Source: Glycomyces lechevalierae (GTDB taxonomy: Bacteria; Actinomycetota; Actinomycetes; Mycobacteriales; Micromonosporaceae). From it: a DNA stretch of 64,000 nucleotides. The number at the start of each line of letters is the position of its first letter. Position 1 is the first letter of the stretch. The notes below the pieces were generated by a model. That model was not told the DNA's origin. It searched no databases and saw nothing but the letters and a program-made list of their open reading frames with translations. Below are positions 1-8,258 of the stretch, one piece after another. The DNA lies in assembly GCF_027622945.1 (NCBI RefSeq), contig NZ_JAPZVQ010000007.1, forward strand, positions 124,001 through 188,000, read 5' to 3'. A program made the position numbers and the translations under genes.

Positions 1-795
1 CTCCAAGGCCTCGTATGCGATCGGCGTGTTCGGAGGCTGGACGCGGAGGAGCGCTTCGCATACGCCGATCGCGATGGCGATGGCCTGTTCGCGGCCCGGG
101 CAGGCGTGCGGGCCCGCGCCGAACGGGTGGGAGCCGTCGAGCCCGATCCGGGCGCGGTCGCCCGGTCGCAGACCGGTGCCCGCGATCCCGGTTGCGGCGA
201 TGCGGATCGTGGCCTTGACCGGAGGGTCGTCACGGAGCTGCGCGGCGACATCGGCACAGGCTGAACCGGAAGCGCCGTCGGCCAGAGCGTTGCCGATGAG
301 AGCCGCCGTCGCCTCGCAGGCCTGGACCAGAAGCCCGATGCCGGCTGCAGTGGGCTCGTCGGGGACGCCACCGAAGGCCGCGACGAGCGCCGCGACGGCC
401 GCGTCGGTCTCGGCGGTGGCCTCGCCGGCGAGATAGGCGGCGGCGATCGTGCGCACGGCGGCGACGTCCGGTTCGGGGAGTCCGGCGGATTCGGCGAGGA
501 CGCGGACCGGCACGTCGCGGGCGACACGGGTCATGACGTCAAGCGGCCCCTCGTCGAGGACGATGCACGTGAGGATCTCGGCGCGCAGCCGCAGCACGTC
601 AAGATCCATGGCGTCCAACAAGTCCGCGACCTGGGCGCGGCGACGCGCGTGCGCCCCGCCGGTGGCGAAGCGGGCGACGCCGGCGCGCAGCCAGTCGAGA
701 CCGCCGGGCGGGCCGGGCGCGACCGGAGGCGGAACGAGGCCCGGGTGGCCGAGCAGTTCGGCGGCGCGCTCGGCACCGAATGAAACGGTCGTCAT
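1..795 (-). CDS. Compact cytochrome P450-like protein, cut by left edge
   Basis: The reading frame runs from an ATG at 795 to the window edge (265 codons) and continues beyond it. It contains a heme-ligand loop FGAGPHACPGRE near residue 235 and an I-helix-like segment QACEATAALIGNAL, which resembles the AGHET region of bacterial P450s. The segment AAQLRDDPPVKATIRIA aligns with the usual EELLRYDPPV region but has Ala where the ExxR glutamate should be. The meander between K-helix and heme loop is almost absent, so the protein is much shorter than the usual 400 residues. It may be a degenerate or specialised heme protein. It diverges from the ArsR-type gene over 64 bp, so the regulator probably controls it. 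The family call rests on the heme loop and overall order. Activity is uncertain. Confidence 0.7.
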   Translation of the reverse strand, partial: MTTVSFGAERAAELLGHPGLVPPPVAPGPPGGLDWLRAGVARFATGGAHARRRAQVADLLDAMDLDVLRLRAEILTCIVLDEGPLDVMTRVARDVPVRVLAESAGLPEPDVAAVRTIAAAYLAGEATAETDAAVAALVAAFGGVPDEPTAAGIGLLVQACEATAALIGNALADGASGSACADVAAQLRDDPPVKATIRIAATGIAGTGLRPGDRARIGLDGSHPFGAGPHACPGREQAIAIAIGVCEALLRVQPPNTPIAYEALE

Positions 796-819
796 GCAGC
801 GACCGTAGAGCCGGGACGG

Positions 820-835
820 TTCGGCGACCGCCGAA
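820..835. promoter_or_regulatory. Palindrome between divergent P450-like and ArsR genes
   Basis: TTCGGCG-AC-CGCCGAA is a perfect 7-2-7 inverted repeat in the 64-bp divergent gap, 24 bp from one start codon and 24 bp from the other. Its position suits the operator of the adjacent ArsR-type regulator. That role is inferred. Confidence 0.5.
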
Positions 836-859
836 ATGTCGCAGGGGCACAATCGGCGG

Positions 860-1573
860 ATGACCGATCGTGCGCAAGGAACTCGGCTGGCAGCGGTCGC
901 GGCAGTGCTCGCAGACCCGACGCGGGCGACGTTCTGCGTCGCGCTCCTCGACGGACGCGCCTGGACCGCGAACGAACTGGCGACACTCGCGGGAGTGTCG
1001 GCGCCGACGGCGACCGGACATCTCCACCGGCTCGTGGACTCCGGCCTGTGCACCGAACGCAGGCAGGGCCGCCACCGGTACGTGCAGCTCGCCGACCCCG
1101 AGACCGCGGCGCTCATCGAATCACTCGCCGGTCACTCCCAGGCGCCCGCGGTGGCCCCGTCGGGACTGCGCGCGTCTACCGCGTCGGCCGCGCTGGCCCG
1201 CGGCCGGACTTGCTACGACCATCTCGCCGGGAGACTCGGCGTCGCGGTCACCGACGCGATGACCGACCGCGGGATCCTCGACCGGACGGCGGGTTTCGCG
1301 TTGAGCGACAAGGGACGCGACTGGATGACGACCGCGCTCGGCGTCGACACGGCGGCATGGTCGCGCGGCCGCCGCCCGGCGGTCAGGGAATGCCTCGACT
1401 GGACGGAGCGCCGCAGCCACCTCGCAGGCCTCGCCGGAGCGGCCGTCTGCGCCCGCTTCCTCGAATCGGACTGGGTCCGCCGGATCGGATCCACACGGGC
1501 GGTGCGCCTCACCGATACGGGCGCAGAAGCACTCGGCGAACTCCTGGCCCTCGACACGGCGACATTGCGTTAG
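860..1573 (+). CDS. ArsR-like winged-helix transcriptional regulator
   Basis: The protein has 237 residues counted from the ATG at 860. An in-frame ATG at 836 would overlap the palindrome and is less likely. The N-terminal half is a winged helix typical of ArsR regulators: LADPTRATFCVALLDG, then the recognition-helix region ELATLAGVSAPTATGHLHRL and a wing with RQGRHRYVQLAD. The C-terminal half (about residues 110-237) holds a second wHTH-like region with LSDKGRDWM, as in the longer ArsR proteins annotated next to metabolic genes. No metal-binding cysteine pair is evident, so the ligand is unknown. It diverges from the P450-like gene and probably represses it and itself. Confidence 0.8.
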   Translation: MTDRAQGTRLAAVAAVLADPTRATFCVALLDGRAWTANELATLAGVSAPTATGHLHRLVDSGLCTERRQGRHRYVQLADPETAALIESLAGHSQAPAVAPSGLRASTASAALARGRTCYDHLAGRLGVAVTDAMTDRGILDRTAGFALSDKGRDWMTTALGVDTAAWSRGRRPAVRECLDWTERRSHLAGLAGAAVCARFLESDWVRRIGSTRAVRLTDTGAEALGELLALDTATLR

Positions 1574-1703
1574 CGGTAGCTACGTCGCGTCCGGAGGTCA
1601 CCGTCACGAAGTCCCTGGGCCGAATCTGGGACTGGCAAAACCCCCGCCTCCCCTTCCAAACGGTCCGGTGAAGATCGGAACGGGCACCGTCAGCGCCGGC
1701 TGA

Positions 1704-1737
1704 CCGGCCGCGCGAAGCGAACGCAACGCGCGGCCGG
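1704..1737 (+). terminator. GC-rich hairpin between ArsR gene and nhaA
   Basis: An 11-bp perfect stem, CCGGCCGCGCG / CGCGCGGCCGG, with a 12-nt loop lies 130 bp after the regulator stop and 121 bp before the nhaA start. It has no T tract. It could be a terminator or an nhaA leader structure. The rest of 1574-1858 shows no gene. Confidence 0.45.
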
Positions 1738-1858
1738 CACCCGTGCCCGCACCGTGCGGTATCCGCCGCATCACAGGTGATGCTGTATCGTTCGCACCGG
1801 TGTGCCGGGAAGTCTGGTCGGCGAGCAATGTCCGTACCCTGGAGCGGAGCCCGTTCGC

Positions 1859-3241
1859 ATGCCGTCACCGTTGCACTCGCCGCCGAAAGAGCCCTGGAAC
1901 TCGTCGATCTGGCGCGACCGCCCGACCTTCCTCTACTCCCGCAGGCCGCTCGCCCGCTACGTCGGCCGCCCCGCCGCCGAGTTCCTCAAGATCGAACCGG
2001 CCGCCGGGATCGTGCTCCTCGTCTGCGCCGTCGCCGCGATGCTCTGGGGCAACTCCCCCTGGGCCGCCTCGTACGAATCCGTGTGGGGCATGGAGATCAC
2101 GCTGCACTTCGGCGACTTCGACCTCCACCACTCGGTGCGAGACTGGATCAACGACGGCCTCATGGCCGTCTTCTTCTTCGTCGTGGGCATGGAGATCAAG
2201 AGCGAGATCGTCTCCGGCCACCTGCGCAGTGCGCGCAACGCCGTCGCCCCGATCGCGGGCGCCGTCGGCGGCATGGCCGTCCCCGCGCTCATCTACACCG
2301 CGTTCAACGCCGGAGGCGACGGCGCGGGCGGCTGGGGCATCCCGATGGCCACCGACATCGCGTTCGCCGTCGGCGTCCTCGCCCTCTTCGGCTCCCGCAT
2401 CCCTTCGCCCGCAAGGATCTTCCTGCTCACCCTCGCGATCGTCGACGACCTCGGCGCGATCGCCGTCATCGCGGTCTTCTACACCGACCGCCTGTCCATG
2501 ACCTGGCTCGCCGCCGCCGGCGCCCTCATCGCGCTCGCGATCGTCCTGCGCCTCCTCAACGTCTGGTCCGGACCCGTCTACCTGGTCATCGGCGTGCTCC
2601 TGTGGGTCGCCATGCTCGAATCGGGCATCCACGCCACCATCGCGGGCGTCGTCATGGGCCTCATCATCTCCGCCAAGCCACTGCTCGACCCCGAAATCGC
2701 GCACGCCGAAGTCCAGGAGATGACCAAGGAAGGGCTCACCGCCGAGGAGACCGAGAAGGTGGTGCGGCTCAGCCGCGACGCCGTGCCGCCGACCGACCGG
2801 CTGCAAGAGCGCATCCACCCGTTCTCCTCGTTCGTGGTCCTACCGCTGTTCGCCCTCGCCAACGCCGGCGTCGCCCTCAGCGGCGACCTCGTCGCCACCG
2901 CCGCGACCTCCGCGGTCACCCTCGGGATCGTCCTGGGCCTGGTGGTCGGCAAGACGCTCGGCATCACCCTCACCACCTGGATCGTCGTGAAACTCGGCAT
3001 CGGCAGCCTGCCCAACGGCACCGGATGGCCCCTGCTCACCGGCATCGCCGCCGTGGCCGGGATCGGCTTCACCGTCGCCCTGTTCATCACCGAGCTGGCC
3101 TTCCGCGGCAACGGCACCGAACTGCTCACCGCCGAAGCCAAGATCGGCGTCCTCGCCGGATCCCTCCTCGCCGCGCTCCTCGGCGTCGGCATCGTCGCCC
3201 TCACCGCCCCTAAAACGAGCAAGTCAGTCGATAATGGATGA
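1859..3241 (+). CDS. nhaA: Na+/H+ antiporter NhaA
   Basis: This is an integral membrane antiporter that exchanges cytoplasmic Na+ for external H+. From the ATG at 1859 (preceded by GGAGCGGAG) it has 460 residues. Characteristic NhaA features are NDGLMAVFFFVVGMEIKSE in TM2, GWGIPMATDIAFAVGVL, and the paired aspartates in LTLAIVDDLGAIAVIA that form the ion site. The later helices include HPFSSFVVLPLFALANAGV and GIAAVAGIGFTVALFI. An upstream in-frame ATG at 1802 would add 19 poorly hydrophobic residues without a better ribosome site. The gene stands alone and converges with the MMPL exporter. Confidence 0.95.
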   Translation: MPSPLHSPPKEPWNSSIWRDRPTFLYSRRPLARYVGRPAAEFLKIEPAAGIVLLVCAVAAMLWGNSPWAASYESVWGMEITLHFGDFDLHHSVRDWINDGLMAVFFFVVGMEIKSEIVSGHLRSARNAVAPIAGAVGGMAVPALIYTAFNAGGDGAGGWGIPMATDIAFAVGVLALFGSRIPSPARIFLLTLAIVDDLGAIAVIAVFYTDRLSMTWLAAAGALIALAIVLRLLNVWSGPVYLVIGVLLWVAMLESGIHATIAGVVMGLIISAKPLLDPEIAHAEVQEMTKEGLTAEETEKVVRLSRDAVPPTDRLQERIHPFSSFVVLPLFALANAGVALSGDLVATAATSAVTLGIVLGLVVGKTLGITLTTWIVVKLGIGSLPNGTGWPLLTGIAAVAGIGFTVALFITELAFRGNGTELLTAEAKIGVLAGSLLAALLGVGIVALTAPKTSKSVDNG

Positions 3242-3439
3242 CTGCTCCCCATTTGAGACGCCCAGAGTGTTGTCGCCTGCGCAACCACCCGCTGATCCGT
3301 TCATCAACGGGCGCTTGGACATCGTGAGCCGGTGAGCCACCGCCACCGGGCTGCGTCGCCATGAGGCCGGGATCAGAGGGTGGGACCTCGCTCGCCTCCC
3401 GTGCGCCTCGCGCTCAGGCGGGATGAGCTGCCGGCGGTG

Positions 3440-5902
3440 CTACTGCTTCGCAGGTTCCTGCTGCGCTGCCGCTTCTCGGTGCGGGTGGCGGCGTTCGAGG
3501 GCGGCGCCCTCCACGTCGACGTCCGGCAGGATGCGGTCGAGCCACTTCGGGAGCCACCAGGCTCTGTCGCCGACGAGGTGCATGAGCGCCGGGATGATGA
3601 GCATCCGCACCAGGAACGCGTCCACGAGCACGCCGAACGCGAGCGCGAACCCGATGGGCCGGATCATCGCCGAGTGCGAGAACACGAACCCGCCGAAGAC
3701 GGCGATCATGATGATCGCCGCGGCGGTGACGACCGAGCGGCCGGCGCGCAGGCCGTGGACGACCGCGAGGCGCGCGGGGACGCCGTGGGCGTACGCCTCG
3801 CGCATGCCGGAGCCGAGGAACAGCATGTAGTCCATGGCGAGTCCGAACAGGATGCCGACCAGGAGCGTCGGCAGGAAGTTCAGGATCGGGCCGGGGCTGT
3901 CGACGCCGAAGACGCCTCCGAGCCAGCCCCACTGGTAGATCGCGACGACCCCGCCGAGCGCGGCGAAGTAGCTGAGGATGAACCCGAGCGTGGCGATCAC
4001 GGGCACGAACAGCGATCGGAACACGACGATCAGGATGATCAGCGAGAGGCCGACGACGACCATCAGGTACGTCGGGAGGGCGTCCGCGAGCTTGTCGGAG
4101 ATGTCGATGTTGCCCGAGGCGCTGCCGGCGACTCCGAGGTCGTCCACACCGTCGATCGACAGGCCCCGCAGCGCATGCACGAGCGCCTCGGTGGACGCCG
4201 TGGTCGGGCCGGCTTCGGGCATGACCTGGAACGCCGCGACGGTTCGGTCCTTTGAGGATCCGATGGGGGCCACGGCGGCCACGTCGTCCTGGCCCGCCAG
4301 GGTCTGCGCGATCGTGACCTGCATCGTCTGCAGTTCGGCCTCGTCGGGGCTGCCGGGCAGGTCCGCCACCACGAGCAGCGGCCCGTTCTGGCCCTCGCCG
4401 AACTTGTCGGCGATGGTGGCGTAGGCCTGGTACTGGGTGGAGTCGTGCGCCTCTGAAGAGCCGTCGGGCAGGTTGAGTCGCAGGTCCATGGCCGGGATGG
4501 CGACCGCCACCAGAACGCCGACGCCGATGAGGACCCGGGCCACGGCCCGTCCGGTCCCCATCGTCTTCGCGGCGGACTGCTTCTCGTCGTGGACCGCCGC
4601 GTCGCGGGAAGCGCGCTCGGGCTTGCGGAGAATGCGCAGGCCGACCAGTGCCAGCAGCGCCGGGACGAGCGTGACGGCGATGAGCACCGCGGTCGCGATG
4701 CTGAACGCGCCGGCGGAACCCATCAGCCCGAGGAACGGGATCCCGGTGAGATTGAGCGCCACCAGCGCGATGACGACGGTGAAGCCGGCGAACACCACGG
4801 CGTTGCCGGAGGTGCCGGTCGCCAAGGCGATCGACTCGTCGAGCTGCTGGCCCTCTTTGAGCTGCCGGCGGTGGCGGTTGACGATGAAGAGCGAGTAGTC
4901 GATGCCGACGGCGAGTCCGAGCATCAGGCCGAGGACCGGTGTCACCGAGGTCATGTCGATCACGCCTGACAGCGACAGCACGGCCATGGCGCCCACGCCG
5001 ACGCCGACGAGCGCGGTGACCAGCGGCAGGGCCGCGCCGATGAGGGTGCCGAGCAGGACGACCAGGACGATCGCGGCCACGACCAGGCCCACGATCTCGC
5101 CGGCGCCGAACAGGGCCGGGGTGGATTCGAGCATGTCGGAGGAGTAGTCGGCCTCGACGCCGTCCACAGGGGCGTCGTCGAACACGTCGGTCACGGCTTC
5201 CTTGGTCGCGGTGGCGACCGAGAGCTGCGGTTCGGTGAACGCGACGTTGACGACCGCGGCGCTGCCGTCCGCGGAGACGGTGGTGATGCCTTCGGCGAGT
5301 TCGAGCAGGGTCGCGCCCTGTTCGAGCGTCATCGCCTGGGCTTCGAGGTCGGCCTCCTGGGTTTCGAGGGCTTGGAGTCCGGCGTCGATTTCGGCCTGCT
5401 GGGCGTCGAGTTCGCCGGAGTTCCCGGCCTGCTCACGGGCGGCGTCCAATTGCGCCTGGGAGGCCTCCAGGTCCGCGCGGGCCTGGGCGATCTGGGCCCG
5501 GCCGGCTTCGATCTGCGTCCGCCCCTCCTCGATCGACTGCGCCTGGTCGGCGCGGTCGGCCTCGGTGGCGAACGGGTCGATGACCCGTTCGACGCCGTCC
5601 GCTTCGGCGGCGTCGGCGACGAGGGCGCTGATCGCGGCTTTCTGGTCGTCGGTGAACGGCTCGCCGTCGGTGGTGCTGAGCACGATGCGCCCGCTGCCGC
5701 CGGCCGCTTCGGGGAGCGCCTGCTGCAGCTGCTCGGTGACCCGCTCCGTCTCGGTACCGGGGATCGAGACCGTACTGGTCAGCGTCCCTCCGAAGACGAC
5801 GAATGCGGCGGCTGCGGCCGCGAGCACCAATACCCAGGCGGCGATGACTGTTCGTGCGCGTCGGGCGCTCCAGCGCCCGAGGCGGTACAGGAATTCAGCC
5901 AT
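3440..5902 (-). CDS. MMPL-family RND transporter
   Basis: This 820-residue inner-membrane exporter has the RND/MMPL double architecture. TM1 is near residues 15-38, followed by a large external loop, a TM block near 265-435, a second loop, and a TM block near 615-790. The GLAVGIDYSLFIVNRHRRQL and GLAMDYMLFLGSGMREA segments carry the conserved MMPL aspartate-tyrosine motifs for proton coupling. Residues about 120-200 of loop 1 are a long Gln/Ala/Glu-rich coiled coil, an insertion seen in some actinobacterial members. Substrates in the family are lipids, siderophores or drugs; none can be assigned here. It lies 65 bp downstream of a TetR gene on the same strand and probably shares its transcript. 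Confidence 0.92.
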   Translation of the reverse strand: MAEFLYRLGRWSARRARTVIAAWVLVLAAAAAAFVVFGGTLTSTVSIPGTETERVTEQLQQALPEAAGGSGRIVLSTTDGEPFTDDQKAAISALVADAAEADGVERVIDPFATEADRADQAQSIEEGRTQIEAGRAQIAQARADLEASQAQLDAAREQAGNSGELDAQQAEIDAGLQALETQEADLEAQAMTLEQGATLLELAEGITTVSADGSAAVVNVAFTEPQLSVATATKEAVTDVFDDAPVDGVEADYSSDMLESTPALFGAGEIVGLVVAAIVLVVLLGTLIGAALPLVTALVGVGVGAMAVLSLSGVIDMTSVTPVLGLMLGLAVGIDYSLFIVNRHRRQLKEGQQLDESIALATGTSGNAVVFAGFTVVIALVALNLTGIPFLGLMGSAGAFSIATAVLIAVTLVPALLALVGLRILRKPERASRDAAVHDEKQSAAKTMGTGRAVARVLIGVGVLVAVAIPAMDLRLNLPDGSSEAHDSTQYQAYATIADKFGEGQNGPLLVVADLPGSPDEAELQTMQVTIAQTLAGQDDVAAVAPIGSSKDRTVAAFQVMPEAGPTTASTEALVHALRGLSIDGVDDLGVAGSASGNIDISDKLADALPTYLMVVVGLSLIILIVVFRSLFVPVIATLGFILSYFAALGGVVAIYQWGWLGGVFGVDSPGPILNFLPTLLVGILFGLAMDYMLFLGSGMREAYAHGVPARLAVVHGLRAGRSVVTAAAIIMIAVFGGFVFSHSAMIRPIGFALAFGVLVDAFLVRMLIIPALMHLVGDRAWWLPKWLDRILPDVDVEGAALERRHPHREAAAQQEPAKQ

Positions 5903-5967
5903 GACGGCCTCCGGTTCTCATTGGTTGGCGACGCGGAACGGGCGCCGGGTGCGGGCCCGGCGGCGTT

Positions 5968-6600
5968 TCAGGAGCCGGGCTCGCGCAGCACGTCGATGAG
6001 CTTGGCGACGTAGTGGTCCCAGGCGCGGCGGGACTCGGGGGTGTCGTCGGCGCCGGTCTCGGTGCGCCAGCGTTCGACGAAGCCGAGCATGCCGCCCAGG
6101 AACGCCGCGACGACCAGATCCAGGCTGAGCGGGTCGAGATCGGGATGGCGCCCGGTCATCGCGGCGGAGATCCGCACAGTGAAGAGCGCCATGGCCCGCT
6201 GCATGAGCACGGCGTCCCGGTTGGAAGGCGGGCCGTCGACGCCGCCGAAGATCCGGACCAGGGAGGCGACGGCGGGCACCATGCGATCGGCGTCGGCGAT
6301 GGCCGCGAGGTCGGCCAGGACGGTCTCGGGCTCACTCGAAGGGCTTGCGGTCTGGGCCTCGATGTCGCCCATGAGGTCGCCGAACATCTCTTCGGCGACC
6401 GCGATGACCACGTCTTCCAGGGAGTCGAAGTGGTTGAAGACGGTGCGGCGGGAGACGTCGGCAGCAGCGGCGAGCTCATCTACCGAGAAACTCGTGCCGC
6501 CGCTCCGGTGCATCAGGTTCGCGGCGGCGTCCAGGATCGACCTGCGACTGCGGGCCTTCAGCGCCGCGCGGCGGTCGATCGGTGCGGGAGTCGCGGACAT
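5968..6600 (-). CDS. TetR-family transcriptional regulator of the MMPL exporter
   Basis: The protein has 210 residues. The N-terminal TetR helix-turn-helix is clear: ILDAAANLMHRSGGTSFSVD followed by ELAAAADVSRRTVFNHFDS (about residues 20-60). The C-terminal ligand-binding half is helical and not conserved. It begins 19 bp downstream of a perfect 21-bp palindrome and lies upstream of the MMPL gene on the same strand with a 65-bp gap. This suggests an autorepressed regulator-exporter operon. A -35-like TTGCAC inside the palindrome and a TAGTGT 18 bp further on would place the transcript start almost at the ATG, so the mRNA may be leaderless. Confidence 0.92.
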   Translation of the reverse strand: MSATPAPIDRRAALKARSRRSILDAAANLMHRSGGTSFSVDELAAAADVSRRTVFNHFDSLEDVVIAVAEEMFGDLMGDIEAQTASPSSEPETVLADLAAIADADRMVPAVASLVRIFGGVDGPPSNRDAVLMQRAMALFTVRISAAMTGRHPDLDPLSLDLVVAAFLGGMLGFVERWRTETGADDTPESRRAWDHYVAKLIDVLREPGS

Positions 6601-6619
6601 GATGATTACACTAGATGCT

Positions 6620-6640
6620 ACGTTGCACTAAGTGCAACGT
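6620..6640. promoter_or_regulatory. TetR operator, perfect 21-bp palindrome
   Basis: The sequence is ACGTTGCACT-A-AGTGCAACGT, with 10-bp perfect arms around one base. It sits 19 bp upstream of the TetR start codon and overlaps the presumed -35 (TTGCAC on the minus strand). Its length and symmetry are typical of TetR operators. Autorepression is inferred. Confidence 0.8.
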
Positions 6641-6840
6641 GACTTCGCTCATGAGATGTCGGCACGGGGCCAGGACCTCACCCGGTCCGTTCCAACTTCC
6701 AGGCGGCGGTGGTCAACTTCTACGACTCGACCGACCCGAAGGACCCCGAGGCTGCCGGCGTCTTGGAGGTCGATCCTCGACAGGGGAGCGCTCGCGTGCG
6801 CGAGAAAGCGCGTGCGCGCGGATGATCGAGGTTTCGCGGG
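6641..6840. other. Intergenic stretch with a short coding-like segment
   Basis: This lies between the TetR operator and the 3' end of the NlpC/P60 gene. One plus-strand frame (about 6700-6790) reads QAAVVNFYDSTDPKDPEAAG, which looks protein-like and has no start of its own. It could be a relic or chance. No terminator with a T tract is visible. Confidence 0.3.
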
Positions 6841-7872
6841 TCAAGCACGTACTCGTCTATAGCCGGAAACGGGCATGACGTCGATCGAGGCGATCTTCAC
6901 GATGTCGCCCGGTTTCGTGGCGTGGATCACCTGGTTCCCGCCGATGTAGAGGGAGCTGTGCCCTGACCCGTAGAAGAAGACCAAGTCGCCTGGGGACAGT
7001 TCGCTGCGACTGATCGGCACGGTATCGCTCCACTGCCCCTGGGACGTGCGGCTGAGAGACACGCCTGACTGGGAGTAGGCGGCCATCACCAGGCCGGAGC
7101 AATCGTAGGCCTCCGGTCCGGATTTGCCGAAGCCGTAGGGCTTCCCCAACTGGTCGTAGGCGAAACGAACCACCGCGTTCGCAGACCCCGGGCGATCGGC
7201 GGACCCTGTCGAATCAGGAGCCGTCTCGCTCCGTGCGGCGGCCTCGGCCTGTGCTTGAGCCGCCGCTTGTTCAGCCTCTTCCAGCGCGCGCCTGCTTCTT
7301 CCGATCTCGACGCCCAGCCCCTCGATCCTCTCGGTCCCCCGGGAGATCTCCGGCGCAACCGATTCAAGGCGCTCCGACGCTTGTTCGGAGGCCTCGTAGC
7401 GGTCGGCTTGCTCGACCCTGAACGCCGCCAGCGCCTCGAACTTGCCCGAAAGGTCGCCGTTCGCCTCGTTGAGGGCCTGAGTGGCCCGCGCGAGCTGGGC
7501 CTCAACCGTGCCGAAGTCGCCCTCGGCACCTTCGATCAGGGCCTCCAGGTCCGAGCGCTCGGTCTCGAGCACGTCGATCTTCTCCACTTCGGAACTGCGA
7601 CGCTGCCTGAGGTCATTCAGATACGAGCTGATCTCAACGGTGTCGGAGTTTTCGAGGTCGATCCCGTTGGCGTGCGCCGGTACCGCCGCGAGGCCGATTC
7701 CCGCGGACAGGTTGACCAGCGCCAGCGAGACGAACCCGAGGCTCCTCGCCGAGGGGGCGAGGCCGTGGATCCGGTGCGGGACATGACCGAGCCCGGTCCG
7801 GTTCGACACGTTCATCGGTCCAATCGCTGCTGCGGCAAGCGGCCGGCGTGTTCGGTCTCGACGGTTCTTCAC
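6841..7872 (-). CDS. Secreted NlpC/P60 peptidoglycan hydrolase with coiled coil
   Basis: The likely start is GTG 7872, preceded by AAGGGGAT, giving 343 residues. Upstream in-frame codons are Arg/Pro-rich and unlike a leader. Residues about 40-70 form a signal peptide or anchor ending near AVPAHA. Residues about 75-215 are a charged coiled coil as in RipA/PcsB-type hydrolases. The NlpC/P60 domain occupies about 230-343, with the catalytic Cys in YDCSGLVMAAY (residue 258), His in GSGHSSLYIG (305) and the third residue His in QVIHATKPG (317). The family cleaves D-Glu to diamino-acid bonds in peptidoglycan stems. The coiled coil probably restrains activity, as known for relatives. It diverges from the methyltransferase gene. 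Confidence 0.88.
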   Translation of the reverse strand: MKNRRDRTRRPLAAAAIGPMNVSNRTGLGHVPHRIHGLAPSARSLGFVSLALVNLSAGIGLAAVPAHANGIDLENSDTVEISSYLNDLRQRRSSEVEKIDVLETERSDLEALIEGAEGDFGTVEAQLARATQALNEANGDLSGKFEALAAFRVEQADRYEASEQASERLESVAPEISRGTERIEGLGVEIGRSRRALEEAEQAAAQAQAEAAARSETAPDSTGSADRPGSANAVVRFAYDQLGKPYGFGKSGPEAYDCSGLVMAAYSQSGVSLSRTSQGQWSDTVPISRSELSPGDLVFFYGSGHSSLYIGGNQVIHATKPGDIVKIASIDVMPVSGYRRVRA

Positions 7873-8258
7873 GAAATCCCCTTTGCTGTCGGTCTGGCGA
7901 TTGCCGCACCGCCGCAGGGGCGGAGCGACACTTCCGCCTTCACGATGGCGCGAGTTGCGCACAGCGGGAAGAGTTCTGGGAATGCCGCTACATTGGGCTT
8001 CGATGGACGTATTGTGGCCCAGGGCCAGTGCGCCAGATGGCGACTCGATCGCAGTCGGGCGGCCGCAACGCCGTCGAGACCGCCGGCATCGCCGAGGCGG
8101 ATGTCCTTGCGGCCATGTAGAAGTCCTCCGCTGTGCCGGTACCGGGGGCGGGGAAGACACCGACCGAGTCATCGCGGCCGGGGAACTCCCCTAACGGAGA
8201 GGCGACGACGCGCGAAAGTTCGTATTCCCGGATCGGGTTCGTGCCAGAATCGGGCGAT
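7873..8258. other. Divergent intergenic region, NlpC/P60 and methyltransferase
   Basis: This stretch is 386 bp. It must hold both promoters, but I see no convincing -35/-10 pair. A 27-codon plus-strand frame ends at 8120 (MATRSQSGGRNAVETAGIAE, then ADVLAAM) without a good ribosome site. It may be chance or a relic. A c-di-AMP riboswitch, known upstream of some actinobacterial wall hydrolases, was looked for and not found. Confidence 0.4.

Noticed and set aside
1574-1858. Sodium- or nhaA-associated riboswitch in the nhaA leader
   Set aside because: Only a simple GC hairpin is visible. I do not recognise any known nhaA RNA motif and cannot run a covariance search.
7873-8172. Longer N-terminus for the NlpC/P60 protein starting at 8172
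   Set aside because: The added 100 residues are Arg/Pro/Ser-rich with no function, whereas GTG 7872 has a ribosome site and gives a normal signal peptide.
7873-8258. c-di-AMP (ydaO-type) riboswitch upstream of the NlpC/P60 gene
   Set aside because: Some actinobacterial wall hydrolases have one, but the conserved blocks of the motif are not present here on the minus strand.
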